Assembly: GCA_945861245.1 (NCBI GenBank)
Contig: CAMAUE010000004.1
Span: 1 to 64,000 of the forward strand
Direction: 5' to 3'
Length of the DNA: 64,000 nt
DNA from: Singulisphaera sp. GP187
GTDB taxonomy: Bacteria > Planctomycetota > Planctomycetia > Gemmatales > Gemmataceae
Each line of letters begins with the position of its first letter. The stretch's first letter is position 1. The translations under genes and the position numbers were made by a program. The notes beneath the pieces were generated by a model. That model saw only the letters and a program-made list of their open reading frames with translations. It had not been told where the DNA came from and made no database searches. Below are positions 35,010-43,893 of this stretch, in pieces.

Positions 35010-35797
35010 ATGAAGATTCAACCACGCTCGCCTGGGACGACGCTTTTCCGCTTCACACTCGTTGCGATTCTCGCGATCGTCGTCCTCATCGGTACTACGC
35101 TCGTCATCGCCAGTCTCGTCGCCTGGATGCACGACGCTCGATGGGATGGGCCTGGTTACCTCTCGATCGGCTTGGTGTGTGGGTTGATCGTTTGGCTTTT
35201 CGTCGCCGTCTTCCATCTTCGCCAGGAAACGCAATCGGTGGTTTTTTCGCAACGTGAACAGTTTGTCATCAAAGCCAAGACCGCGCTCGTAGAAATGGGC
35301 TACGCCTTGACCGGGCAACAAATGAATACCTTCTCATTCCGGCCGCGCTTTCATTCGTACCTCTTTGGGGCGGTATCACGCTGGTGATCGACCAGCAGGA
35401 AGCGACTATCACGGGGCTGAAGGTGTCGCTCGAAATTTTCCGCCGCTGTTTCCGCCTGATGAATCACGTGCATCGCGTGCAGCAGTACTTGAAGGAACAT
35501 CGAAAAATCACCAACAACCTGGTCAAGCGAGCCGAATTGCAGCTGAGACTCAAACCCGAGCAATTTGACGCCGTGCGGAGGAATGTTATTGACGTTCTCG
35601 CGAACGACGGCGACGTTGTCTGCGAGCTTAGAATCCTCGTACAGAGCGAACAGGGAATCCGTGAGGAGACGCTCGAATTCCAAATCCGCAAATGGCTCGA
35701 GGAGCAACGCATCGAATGCGACATCCACAAGGACCACGTCCAGTTCGTCGAAACCGCCCATCACGAAGTCGAGGACGACTCCGCCGTTGCGGTGTAG
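35010..35797 (+). pseudogene. Frameshifted gene for a two-TM protein with cytoplasmic helical domain
   Basis: The first half (ATG 35010, MKIQPRSPGTTLFRFTLVAILAIVVLIGTTL) encodes two hydrophobic segments and runs to FSFRPRFHSYLFGAVSRW-stop at 35387. The second half (track ORF 35384-35797) is in another frame and starts LVIDQQEATITGLKVSLEIFRRCFRLMNHVHRVQQYLK. Adding one G to the GGGG run at 35368-35371 would join them as SYLFGGGITLVIDQQEATITG, a natural sequence. So this is one gene broken by a single-base deletion, or a sequencing error in a homopolymer. The joined product would have about 262 residues. Family not recognised. Confidence 0.65.
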
Positions 35798-35810
35798 TGA
35801 ATTCCAGAGA

Positions 35811-35876
35811 TGATCCGAGCCTGAGCGCCAGCGAAGGGCGCCGCTTGGCCCTTCGCTGGCGCTCAGGCTCGGATCA
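35811..35876. repeat. Palindromic repeat family E, copy 1
   Basis: TGATCCGAGCCTGAGCGCCAGCGAAGGG and CCCTTCGCTGGCGCTCAGGCTCGGATCA, nearly perfect, with a short centre. A second copy is at 46748. Confidence 0.85.
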
Positions 35877-35939
35877 GGCAAACTCGACCGCGTGCAGAAT
35901 AGCTCGATTTTCTAAGTCGCCAACGACTATAATCGCCTC

Positions 35940-37103
35940 ATGTCGATTCACACCCAACAACGTCCGCCGTGGCTTGAGCCTCGGGCGGCGTATATCCACG
36001 TTCCGTTTTGCGCCCATCATTGCGGCTATTGCGATTTCGCCGTCGCGGTTGGCAAAGACGACCGGATGGATGCGTACCTCGATGCCCTCAAGAGCGAACT
36101 CCAATCGCTGGGCACGCCACGCCCCGTGGACACACTGTTCTTCGGCGGCGGGACACCGACCTATCTGCCGATCCGTATTCTCGAACGCTTGTTGCAATTA
36201 GTGCGAACCTGGCTGCCGTTGAACGCCGGCCATGAGTTTGCGGTCGAGGCGAATCCGAGTAGACTGGACCGCGCGAAGGTCCAGCTGCTCGCTGATTTCG
36301 GCGTCAATCGGCTCAGTCTCGGTGCCCAATCGTTCCAACCGGGGCTGTTGCGCATTCTCGAACGCGATCACGCTCCGGACGATGTCGCCCGAGTCGTGGA
36401 GTTTGTGCAGCCGATCATTCCCAACTACTCGATCGACCTGATCTTCGGCGTGCCAACGCAGACGCTCGACCAATGGCAGGACGACATGCGTCAAGCGATC
36501 GCCCTGGCGCCAATGCACTTCGCGACCTACGGCCTGACCTACGAAAAAGGCACGCGGCTCTGGAAGCAACGCGAGAAAGGCGATGTCCGTGCGCTTGATG
36601 AAGAGACCGAATATTACTTCTATACGGCAGCGATGGACACGCTCGCAGCGAATGGGTTCGAGCACTACGAAATCTCGAATTTCGCTCGGTTCGGTTTCCA
36701 ATGCCGACATAATCACACCTACTGGGCGAATCATGCTCATTACGGTTTCGGCGTCGGGGCGGCGCGATATGTCGATGGCGTGCGTGAGTTGAACACGCGC
36801 GATTTTCATGCGTACATCCAACGCTTGCAAGCCGGGGAGTCGCCGACGTTTCAATCCGAACGCCTGGAACCACGCGATCGGGCGTTTGAGACAATTGCCG
36901 TGCAACTTCGCCGTGCGATCGGCATCGAGCGACAGCAGTATTTCGAGCAGACCGGATTCGCGCTGGATAGTTTGGTCGGCGGCACGATCCACGATTTATG
37001 CGGTCACAATCTGTTGGCGGATGACGGGCAAAACGTGCACCTGACGCGCTCAGGCAAATGCGTCGCCGATGCAGTGATGGAGCGGTTGCTGCGCGCGAAT
37101 TGA
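35940..37103 (+). CDS. hemW: Radical SAM heme chaperone HemW-like protein
   Basis: A 387-residue radical SAM protein of the HemN/HemW group. YIHVPFCAHHCGYCDF gives the CxxxCxxC cluster (Cys24, Cys28, Cys31). DTLFFGGGTPTYLP, EANPSRLD, NRLSLGAQSFQPGLLRILERDH and YSIDLIFGVPTQTLDQW are the standard blocks. The HemN-type extra Cys (CxxxCxxCxC) is replaced by Phe after the third Cys, which favours HemW, the heme-trafficking chaperone, over coproporphyrinogen III dehydrogenase. The C-terminal HemN_C domain is present. Confidence 0.88.
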   Translation: MSIHTQQRPPWLEPRAAYIHVPFCAHHCGYCDFAVAVGKDDRMDAYLDALKSELQSLGTPRPVDTLFFGGGTPTYLPIRILERLLQLVRTWLPLNAGHEFAVEANPSRLDRAKVQLLADFGVNRLSLGAQSFQPGLLRILERDHAPDDVARVVEFVQPIIPNYSIDLIFGVPTQTLDQWQDDMRQAIALAPMHFATYGLTYEKGTRLWKQREKGDVRALDEETEYYFYTAAMDTLAANGFEHYEISNFARFGFQCRHNHTYWANHAHYGFGVGAARYVDGVRELNTRDFHAYIQRLQAGESPTFQSERLEPRDRAFETIAVQLRRAIGIERQQYFEQTGFALDSLVGGTIHDLCGHNLLADDGQNVHLTRSGKCVADAVMERLLRAN

Positions 37104-37109
37104 GGACAT

Positions 37110-37189
37110 AAGCCCAAGGGTGAGGTACTCCGAACCTCTGGGATCACCCGGCGTATCCCAAGGGTTCGGAGTACCTCACCCTTGAGCTT
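37110..37189. repeat. Palindromic repeat family F, copy 2
   Basis: AAGCCCAAGGGTGAGGTACTCCGAACC...GGGTTCGGAGTACCTCACCCTTGAGCTT. It lies between convergent hemW and the SUFU-domain gene, a likely bidirectional terminator. Confidence 0.9.
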
Positions 37190-37199
37190 GCATCCATGC

Positions 37200-37865
37200 T
37201 CACACGCACAGCGGGCGACGGATGTTCAGCGAGCGCATTGCGTGCATTTTCTTCTCGTGGGTTTTCTGCATCCAATTCGCTTGCTGCTCCGGCGATTCGG
37301 GCAGTGCGGACAACTCGTCGTCGTACATCTCCTCGCCGAAGGGCGGCCAAAACCGCTGCTCGAATTCGTGCGGGCTGTGATTCGCGAGGAATTCGTCCTC
37401 CTGCGGCGCGAGAAAAAACGCCTGGAAGACGCGAGCGCCGGCTTCGTCGCCTTCGACTTTATCAAATTGCGAATCGAGCTTGAGCGTGCGCGTCACGAAC
37501 AGTGCCGTGCGATTGTGCCGACGTGCGAAGGCGGGACTCATGCCGGCGAAGCCGATCGCGAAACGGGAATCGAGCAGAACATTGTGTTGCAGAATCGTGA
37601 ACAACGCATGCACAAAAATCCGCTGAACTTCGGCATCGGCCAGGTCCACGCAGAGGATGATTTCGCCGATCACGTCGCTGTCATGACGCGCCAACAAATC
37701 CGCAAGCCCGAGTGACGCATAGACCCGAAAGCCAGGCAGGCCCCAGTCGTACGTCGCAACCTTCAACGCATAATTGTCCGTCGAGTGGAAGGTCTGTACG
37801 TCGAATGGCTTCTGAAAAAAGCGTTGGAAATGGTTCTGAAAGGTCGGCGTCCAATAAGCAGACAT
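37200..37865 (-). CDS. Suppressor-of-fused (SUFU) domain-like protein
   Basis: ATG 37865 with GGGAG upstream gives 221 residues (MSAYWTPTFQNHFQRFFQKPFDVQTFH). The pattern NHFQRFFQKP ... STDNYALKVATYDWGLPGFRVYASLGLADLL resembles the start of bacterial SUFU-family domains (F-x-HES...V-V-...P....p..tLvT.Gls). IGEIILCVDLADAEVQRIFVHALFTI follows. Cytosolic. In bacteria such domains often act as immunity proteins or unknown partners; no toxin gene is beside it. The family call is by pattern only. Confidence 0.55.
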   Translation of the reverse strand: MSAYWTPTFQNHFQRFFQKPFDVQTFHSTDNYALKVATYDWGLPGFRVYASLGLADLLARHDSDVIGEIILCVDLADAEVQRIFVHALFTILQHNVLLDSRFAIGFAGMSPAFARRHNRTALFVTRTLKLDSQFDKVEGDEAGARVFQAFFLAPQEDEFLANHSPHEFEQRFWPPFGEEMYDDELSALPESPEQQANWMQKTHEKKMHAMRSLNIRRPLCV

Positions 37866-37933
37866 CGTTGGATTCTCCCGGCGTTCGATCCTATCGTGGA
37901 CATCACGCTCCCAGGGCGTGATGTCCACGGCAA

Positions 37934-38090
37934 ACGCGGACTTTTGTCGGTCGCGTCATGGGTGACGCCACCGACAAAAATACAAGCCGGAAGCGTAAGC
38001 GACGGATTTCTCCAGTCCGTCGCTTACGCTTCCGGCTCGTAAAGCGACTTTTGTCGGCGGCGTCAATACTGATGCTACCGACAAGAGCAC
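37934..38090. repeat. Palindrome cluster: family B copy 3 within a family H pair
   Basis: Family B copy 3 (about 37985-38037: AGCCGGAAGCGTAAGCGACGGA and its complement) is flanked by two hairpins built on ACTTTTGTCGGTCGCGTCA...TGACGCCACCGACAAAAAT and CTTTTGTCGGCGGCGTCA...CTACCGACAAGAG. A repeat appears to have inserted among others. Confidence 0.7.
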
Positions 38091-38119
38091 ATTTCGGAAG
38101 GGGAACGGACGATTATTCG

Positions 38120-39817
38120 CTATGGGGCGTGGATGCGAATCTCTTCCTCGACGGTGATCGTGTCGCGGAATTTGGGGTCGGGGATTAGGCAGGGGTGTTT
38201 GTACTGCTCGGCGGCGCCGCCGTTTCTGGCGAGGCGCTGGCGGTCCCATTGCTGCCAGGCGTGGGTCGGGATGACGAAGAGCCGCATCGGGCCAAGGCGT
38301 TGGCTATCACGTTTGCTGGCGTACTCGATGTTGACACGCGCGAGGGCATGCTCGAGAGCTTGCGTGAGCTTGGCGCCGTCGTCGCGCGAGGCGATGTCGC
38401 CGCGTTCGACGAATAGGCCGTAGTAGGGCATCTCATCGTCCCAGCACGGGGCGACGCTGTAGGAGGTGAGGTTCAAGTTGAGGTTGCGCAGCACTTCGGT
38501 CATCGCGCCGGTGATCTGGTATTCCGAAACCTTCTCGCCGGTGATGTTCGCGAAATGGGCGCCTTTGCTCAGAAACTCAAGAAGCGGCGTCTTGTTGAAG
38601 AAGCCGGTGCAGCGGACGACGTCGAAAATGTTGTAACGGTAGAGGCCGTAGTCGGTCGTGAGCAGGATGTAATAGGTTCGGCCTTCTTGCAGTTCGTGGG
38701 CGGCGAGGACGGTCGGGTTGGGGCTTGAGCCTTCTTCTTCGGGGATGAACTCGAAGACGTGCGAAGTGATGTCGAGAACGCCGCTGGGCGTGCCATCGCC
38801 GACGGGGATGGTCATGCGACCTTCGCTGGCGATGAGGCCGACGTCGCGGACGGGCGTGGAGCCGTAGTATTTGGGATAATGGCGGAGGTAAGCGCCGACG
38901 CTGCCGCCCATCCAGTTGCCGATCAAACAGTCCGTCGGCCAATAGTCTTTTGGATAAAGCGTGCCGGTTTGGCGCACGATCTCTTCGAGTTGGCGGGCGC
39001 GGTCAGGGTTGGCCTTGGCGATCCGACTCTGGACGGCGGCGCGGATTTCGGGTGCGATGTCGAACTTTGTCGAGAGCGTACCGTCGTGGATGTCGCGGAT
39101 CAGCGTTTCCTTTTCCTGATCGCCGCCGCGGGCCATGTTGACGAGTGTGCTCGGGTTGGCGGCGATAATCATGCCGACTTTTCGTGGCACGCTCAGGCGC
39201 AGTGCGAGGTAGTTCTTCGCCGCTGCGTCTTTGATCGTGCCGACGATCGCGGGAACGCAATAGATTCGGCGGATGATCCACATTTGCATCTGGGCAGTGA
39301 GCCCAGTGACGGCGCCGCACGGGACGCCGGCATCGGTGTGAAATTCCTGCCAATCGCCGGAGAGTTGCACGATCGGCCTCAGGCGGACTTCGGGGTGATC
39401 GCGATAGACCTTGAGGCCCCAGATGTTCCAACCACGCTTGTAGTCGGCGAGGTACTGGTCGGTGACGGGGATGAACTTGCGTGTCGCCGTCGTGCCGCTG
39501 GTCATGGCGAACATGTGGATTTTCGCGTCGGCGAGGAGGGCGTTGGTCTCGCCCTGGATGACGCGTTTCATGTACGGTTCGACATAGTCATACCCGCGCA
39601 CGGGGATGGTATTGCGAAAATCGTCGAGAGTGAGCATCGAGGAGAAGCGATGGTCCTTGCCGAAGGCTGTACCAGCGTGATGGCGAAGGATGCGTTGGAG
39701 CAGGGCTGCCTGCGTAGCGACGGGATCATGCGTGGCGGCCTCGAAGGCGGCGAGGCGGCGGCGGATGGGTATCGCAGCGATTTTGACAATCAGATTTCGA
39801 AGGAGCCAATTGAGCAT
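38120..39817 (-). CDS. GH3-family acyl-acid adenylating enzyme
   Basis: The start ATG 39817 (MLNWLLRNLIVKIAAIPI) gives 565 residues. It matches the GH3 superfamily, adenylate-forming enzymes that conjugate carboxylic acids to amino acids, best known from plant hormones. The ATP motifs are MFAMTSGTTATRKFIPVTDQYL near residue 98, YYGSTPVRDVGLIASEGRMT, and ILLTTDYGLYRYNIFDVVRCTGFF with LEFLSKGAHFANITGEKVSEYQI. Plant GH3 substrate loops are not evident, so the acyl substrate is unknown. It lies on the same strand, downstream of an unusual fatty-acid-synthase-like cluster and an alpha/beta hydrolase, so an acyl-ACP-derived acid is a reasonable guess. Confidence 0.82.
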   Translation of the reverse strand: MLNWLLRNLIVKIAAIPIRRRLAAFEAATHDPVATQAALLQRILRHHAGTAFGKDHRFSSMLTLDDFRNTIPVRGYDYVEPYMKRVIQGETNALLADAKIHMFAMTSGTTATRKFIPVTDQYLADYKRGWNIWGLKVYRDHPEVRLRPIVQLSGDWQEFHTDAGVPCGAVTGLTAQMQMWIIRRIYCVPAIVGTIKDAAAKNYLALRLSVPRKVGMIIAANPSTLVNMARGGDQEKETLIRDIHDGTLSTKFDIAPEIRAAVQSRIAKANPDRARQLEEIVRQTGTLYPKDYWPTDCLIGNWMGGSVGAYLRHYPKYYGSTPVRDVGLIASEGRMTIPVGDGTPSGVLDITSHVFEFIPEEEGSSPNPTVLAAHELQEGRTYYILLTTDYGLYRYNIFDVVRCTGFFNKTPLLEFLSKGAHFANITGEKVSEYQITGAMTEVLRNLNLNLTSYSVAPCWDDEMPYYGLFVERGDIASRDDGAKLTQALEHALARVNIEYASKRDSQRLGPMRLFVIPTHAWQQWDRQRLARNGGAAEQYKHPCLIPDPKFRDTITVEEEIRIHAP

Positions 39818-39836
39818 GAATGGTGATCCTGCAACC

Positions 39837-40107
39837 AAGCCCAGGGGTGAGGTACTCCAAACCCCATAGGCACCAACTTAAGGAATCAGTGTCAGAAAAA
39901 CGCAGACTAACCACAGAGGCACAGAGGACACAGAGAAAATGCGCGGAATAATGACTTGGAATTCTTACGATTCTGCGTGCCTTCTTCTTCTCCCATTCTT
40001 CGTATTTTCTAAGTGTCCTCTGTGCCTCTGTGGTTCAAATTTGATTGCCTGGCCTGAGTTCCCTAAGTTGATGCCTATGGGGTTTGGAGTACCTCATCCC
40101 TGGGCTT
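39837..40107. repeat. Nested palindromes: family F arms around a second inverted repeat
   Basis: Outer arms (about 50 nt) AAGCCCAGGGGTGAGGTACTCC...CACCAACTTAAGGAA and TTCCCTAAGTTGATGCC...GGAGTACCTCATCCCTGGGCTT. Inner arms AACCACAGAGGCACAGAGGACAC and GTGTCCTCTGTGCCTCTGTGGTT sit inside, enclosing about 70 nt. This is the longest intergenic hairpin in the window. The outer right arm overlaps the approach to the hydrolase stop codon. Confidence 0.85.
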
Positions 40108-40144
40108 GCCGAACCCATTCCACAATAGTACGGAGCCGGTGATC

Positions 40145-41107
40145 CTAAACGGCGCCTGTCAGATGTTTATCAAAAAACTCAAGCACCCGGCGTTTGTATT
40201 CATCGGCGGCGAGATGAATCGCCTGGTTGTGTTTGGCCTTTTCGACGAGCCAAAATTCCTTTGGGTCTTTCGCCAAGGCAAAGAGCTTTTTGGCCATATC
40301 GGGTTTGATATAGTTGTCGCCGCCGCCGTGAATCATTAACAGCGGCCTTGGGCAAAGCTTCCGCATAAACGGTTCCAGGTTTACGTACTTACACCCGCGT
40401 TCGCGTTCGACTCGCCGAATTACCAGCCGCAGCACGTGTCGAAGGTACCAGGTTGGAATATATCGGATGGCAAACGGAATCTTGGTGTAGATCATCACGA
40501 ACTGATACATGTAGGGCACGACGGTAGTGTCGACAGCGAAGACGCCATCGACGACACAGCAGCGAATGAACTCATCGCCCGCCGCAGCTATGAGTCCGGC
40601 GCTGCCGCCTTTGCTCAGGCCGAACAGCCCTACACCAGGCTCGCCTTTATCCGGCCTCGTTTTTAGATACGCCAAAGCGGTCTGATAGTCGGTGATTTCA
40701 AACTCAGTGACCCATTGCAACGGTTGGTAGCCGTCCTTGGCGACACTTGAACCTTGGCCACGCGGCTCGAAGGTGAAGATGTCATAGCCCGCCTCGAGCA
40801 GAAACTCCGTGTACGGCCCACACGACCATTTCGTTGAGCCGAACTCTAGCCCGAACATTATCACACCCTTGCGTGGTTGCTTGGTGTGCAGGTAACAGGC
40901 GTTGAGTTTCAAACCATCTGGCGTGGTCAGCGTGATCTCCTCGGCGTCCGGAATCGGCTTGCCGAATGGGACCATGAAGAGAGGCTTCTCCTGAAAGATA
41001 CGCATCACGACGCTGAGGTAATTTCGCCGCACGTGCATGTGGAAAGTTAGCAGCGCAATTACAGGAATCGCTGATAGGACGGCCAAACTGATCCAAAGCC
41101 ATTCCAC
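40145..41107 (-). CDS. Membrane-anchored alpha/beta hydrolase
   Basis: A 320-residue protein with an N-terminal signal anchor (WLWISLAVLSAIPVIALLTF). The hydrolase fold follows: GVIMFGLEFGSTKWS as the oxyanion region, FTFEPRGQGSS, then the nucleophile elbow GLFGLSKGGSAG, whose Ser is in G-L-S-K-G. The C-terminal acid/His elements are RPLLMIHGGGDNYIKPDMA and LVEKAKHNQAIHL. Probably a serine esterase, thioesterase or similar acting near the membrane. It is 94 nt downstream of the ketosynthase gene on the same strand, so it may release or process the product of that cluster. Confidence 0.8.
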   Translation of the reverse strand: MEWLWISLAVLSAIPVIALLTFHMHVRRNYLSVVMRIFQEKPLFMVPFGKPIPDAEEITLTTPDGLKLNACYLHTKQPRKGVIMFGLEFGSTKWSCGPYTEFLLEAGYDIFTFEPRGQGSSVAKDGYQPLQWVTEFEITDYQTALAYLKTRPDKGEPGVGLFGLSKGGSAGLIAAAGDEFIRCCVVDGVFAVDTTVVPYMYQFVMIYTKIPFAIRYIPTWYLRHVLRLVIRRVERERGCKYVNLEPFMRKLCPRPLLMIHGGGDNYIKPDMAKKLFALAKDPKEFWLVEKAKHNQAIHLAADEYKRRVLEFFDKHLTGAV

Positions 41108-41200
41108 GCGTTATTCCCTGGACTTCGCCGTCCGTATCGATATCTCACGGCGTAAGATTTCAATCTTGATGCCTTCGATAATGACCGTTTGTAGTGATGT

Positions 41201-42493
41201 CTATTCGATGAATCGACTGACCACGAGCGAAACGTTCTGGCCACCGAACCCGAAGCTATTGCTGAGCACGTGATCGACTTTTTTCTCGCGGGCCACGTTG
41301 GGCACATAATCGAGATCGCATTCGGGATCGGGCGTTTCGTAGTTGATCGTCGGCACTAACACGCCGCGCAATATCGTCATTACCGACGTAATTAACTCGA
41401 CCGCGCCAGCCGCGGCGATCAGGTGGCCAAGCATGCTCTTGCTGCTGCTTACGGGAACCTTGTACGCCTGTGGTCCGAATACCGTCTTGATGCCGAGAGT
41501 TTCGACGCGATCATTGACCTGCGTACTCGTGCCATGCGCGTTGATGTAGCCGATGGCTTCCGGCGTCAGTCGCGCGTCATCCAGCGATCCTTGAATGCAG
41601 GCGATGGCGCCGCGTCCGTTGGGATGGCTGTCAGTCAAACGGAAGGCGTCGCAGGTTGAACCGTAACCCGACATCTCGGCGTAGATACGCGCACCGCGTT
41701 TTTTGGCGTGTTCGAGTTCTTCGAGGATAACTATGCCGGCGCCTTCGCCGATGACGAAACCGGATCGATTCAAATCGAACGGTTTCGACGCTTTCCGCGG
41801 ATGTCGGTTTTCCGTGCAAAGCGCAGTAAGCAGGTTGAATCCGGTGATACCGAAAGGATGGATCATGCTATGCGATCCGCCCGAAACCATGATGTCGGCC
41901 TCGCCGTGACGGATCATCTCGGTCGCTTCGCCGATCGCCTGACTGCTGGCGGCGCAGGCGGTGAGGCAGTTGTAGTTCGGCCCTTCGAGATCGAAATAAT
42001 CGGCCAAATGGCCGGGCGTCGTGTGCATCTCTTGTTCGTATTCGTGGGCGGCGGTGAAACGGTTGATGCCGCGGCGGATGAACTCGCTCGGATCGACCGT
42101 CATCGTTTCAGGGACATAGGCAGCGGACATCAACTCGGTCATGATCGACCAATCCTGGATGCCTTCGCCGGAACCGAGATATACGCCGAAACGCGTGCGA
42201 TCGACTTTCATGTTGTCGAGTAAGCCAGCGTCCGAAATCGCTTGTTGAGTGGCCGCAGCTGCGAAGCGTGCATTTGGTCCAGCGTTCTGCCAGCGACTGG
42301 GATCCTTCACAAACGCTCCCAGGTCGAATCCTTTCAACTCCGAGGCAAACTTCGTCGGAAACGTGCCGGCGTCGAAGTGTTTGATGAAATCCACTCCGCT
42401 CTGGCCCGCGACCTGGTTCTCGTAGAGTTCCTTGACGCTATAGCCCAACGGCGTCACAGCACCCATTCCAGTTATCACGACGCGTTTTCTCAT
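41201..42493 (-). CDS. Beta-ketoacyl-ACP synthase (FabF type, complete catalytic triad)
   Basis: ATG 42493 gives 430 residues (MRKRVVITGMGAVTPLGYSV); ATG 42505 is an in-frame alternative. Full Cys-His-His triad: GPNYNCLTACAASSQAIGEA with Cys180, YINAHGTSTQVND with His320 and SMLGHLIAAAGA with His357. It ends SNSFGFGGQNVSLVV, typical for KAS II. It elongates ACP-bound acyl chains with malonyl-ACP. It directly follows a second ketosynthase gene lacking the Cys, separated by 64 nt containing a family D palindrome, as in ketosynthase/chain-length-factor pairs. Confidence 0.9.
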   Translation of the reverse strand: MRKRVVITGMGAVTPLGYSVKELYENQVAGQSGVDFIKHFDAGTFPTKFASELKGFDLGAFVKDPSRWQNAGPNARFAAAATQQAISDAGLLDNMKVDRTRFGVYLGSGEGIQDWSIMTELMSAAYVPETMTVDPSEFIRRGINRFTAAHEYEQEMHTTPGHLADYFDLEGPNYNCLTACAASSQAIGEATEMIRHGEADIMVSGGSHSMIHPFGITGFNLLTALCTENRHPRKASKPFDLNRSGFVIGEGAGIVILEELEHAKKRGARIYAEMSGYGSTCDAFRLTDSHPNGRGAIACIQGSLDDARLTPEAIGYINAHGTSTQVNDRVETLGIKTVFGPQAYKVPVSSSKSMLGHLIAAAGAVELITSVMTILRGVLVPTINYETPDPECDLDYVPNVAREKKVDHVLSNSFGFGGQNVSLVVSRFIE

Positions 42494-42512
42494 GATCTCA
42501 TGCACCTCGACC

Positions 42513-42548
42513 GTTTAGATCGCGCTCGCCAAAGGCGATCGGCTAAAC
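42513..42548. repeat. Palindromic repeat family D, copy 3
   Basis: GTTTAGATCGCGCTCGCC-aaa-GGCGATCGGCTAAAC, located in the gap between the two ketosynthase genes. Confidence 0.75.
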
Positions 42549-42557
42549 AAATTAGGA

Positions 42558-43829
42558 TCACCACTTTCGGCAAACGACGGCGGCGCATTGGCCCATGTCG
42601 GTGAAGCCGATCTTGATGAAATACGGTTTCGCAATTGGCCTCGCCTCGGACGTAACATTCACCGGGCAGGCGGGGTCGGGCTCAGCGAAGTTGAGCGTGC
42701 CGGGCAGCACCCCATGTTTCATCGCGAGCAGGCTGCCTGCCAACTCGGCGACGCCGGAACCGGCGCTGAGATGACCGAAGTTCGGTTTGATCGACCAGAC
42801 GGTCGTGCCCATGCCGAAGATTTCGTTGATGGCGAGGGCCTCGAAAGCGTCAAGTTTGATCGAGCCAAGGCCATGGGCATTGACATGATCGATGTCCGCC
42901 GGCGAGACCTTCGCCTGGGCCAGGGCGATGCGCATTGCGCGAGCCAGTCCCTTGCCGGTCAGCCCGCGATCGAATGCCGAGCCAAACCCCATGACTTCGG
43001 CGTAAATATGGGCGCCGCGGCGTTGGGCGTGTTCGAGTTCCTCGACGACGACGACACCGCTGCCTTCGGCGAGGGCCAGACCATTGCGTCGGCGATCAAA
43101 CGGTTTCACTGCCGTGCCGGGAGAGTCATTGTCGCGTGACAGCTGTCCGAACAGGGTCTGACGAACCATGCTCATAGGCGTGATCTTGCTATCGGCGCCG
43201 CCGGCGAGCATGAAGTCGGCCTGGTTGCGTTCGATAATGCGCACCGATTCGCCCAGCGCGAGCAGACTGGCGACTTCGCTTTCGGTGATTGAATTGTTCG
43301 GGCCTTGCGCGTTGTGCAGAATCGCGACATGGCACGCCAACATGTTCGGCAAATACTTGAGCATCCAGAGCGGGGGAATGCTGCCGATGCCTTTTTCGCC
43401 CCAGACGCGCGGGTCGGTCGGGTGGGCGTTCGCCTCGGTGCTGATGTGCGACGCCGGGCCGAGTTCGTCGAGTTCCGACGGGATAAGCCCAGCGCCATAC
43501 TCGACGCCGAACCGCGTGGGATCCAGTTTTTGCTTGTCGACTTTAGATTCGGCGATTGCGATATTAGCTGCGGCGACAGCGAACTGAATCGTGCGTGACA
43601 TGACACGAATCTGTTTGCGCTCTTCCTTACCGACGAGGTATTTTTTGACGTCGAAATTGAGAACTTCGCCGGCAAAATGCGTAGACAGGGGTGATGGGTC
43701 AAATGCCTGAATTCGTCGGATCCCGGTCTGCCCTTCGGACAAGGCGGTCCAGAACGAAGCGGCGTCGAGTCCAATTGGAGACACGACGCCAATACCGGTC
43801 AGCACAACGCGACGGTTCGCAACAGACAT
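42558..43829 (-). CDS. Ketosynthase homologue with active-site Cys replaced by Glu (chain-length-factor-like)
   Basis: ATG 43829 (MSVANRRVVLTGIGVVSPIGL) gives 423 residues. The thiolase fold of KAS enzymes is complete. Ungapped alignment with the neighbouring KAS places Glu185 (GPNNSITESEVASLLALGES) where the other has Cys180. Both active-site histidines remain: VNAHGLGS His319 and NFGHLSAGSG His353. In type II polyketide systems the KS-beta subunit has Gln at this site and sets chain length or decarboxylates malonyl-ACP. A Glu here suggests a non-condensing or decarboxylating partner. Probably forms a heterodimer with the next gene product. Confidence 0.82.
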   Translation of the reverse strand: MSVANRRVVLTGIGVVSPIGLDAASFWTALSEGQTGIRRIQAFDPSPLSTHFAGEVLNFDVKKYLVGKEERKQIRVMSRTIQFAVAAANIAIAESKVDKQKLDPTRFGVEYGAGLIPSELDELGPASHISTEANAHPTDPRVWGEKGIGSIPPLWMLKYLPNMLACHVAILHNAQGPNNSITESEVASLLALGESVRIIERNQADFMLAGGADSKITPMSMVRQTLFGQLSRDNDSPGTAVKPFDRRRNGLALAEGSGVVVVEELEHAQRRGAHIYAEVMGFGSAFDRGLTGKGLARAMRIALAQAKVSPADIDHVNAHGLGSIKLDAFEALAINEIFGMGTTVWSIKPNFGHLSAGSGVAELAGSLLAMKHGVLPGTLNFAEPDPACPVNVTSEARPIAKPYFIKIGFTDMGQCAAVVCRKW

Positions 43830-43893
43830 GGCACACCCAAACAACAGATTCCGAGCCGTCGGCTCTTCGGTGAGGATCGATCGCTCGATCCAT

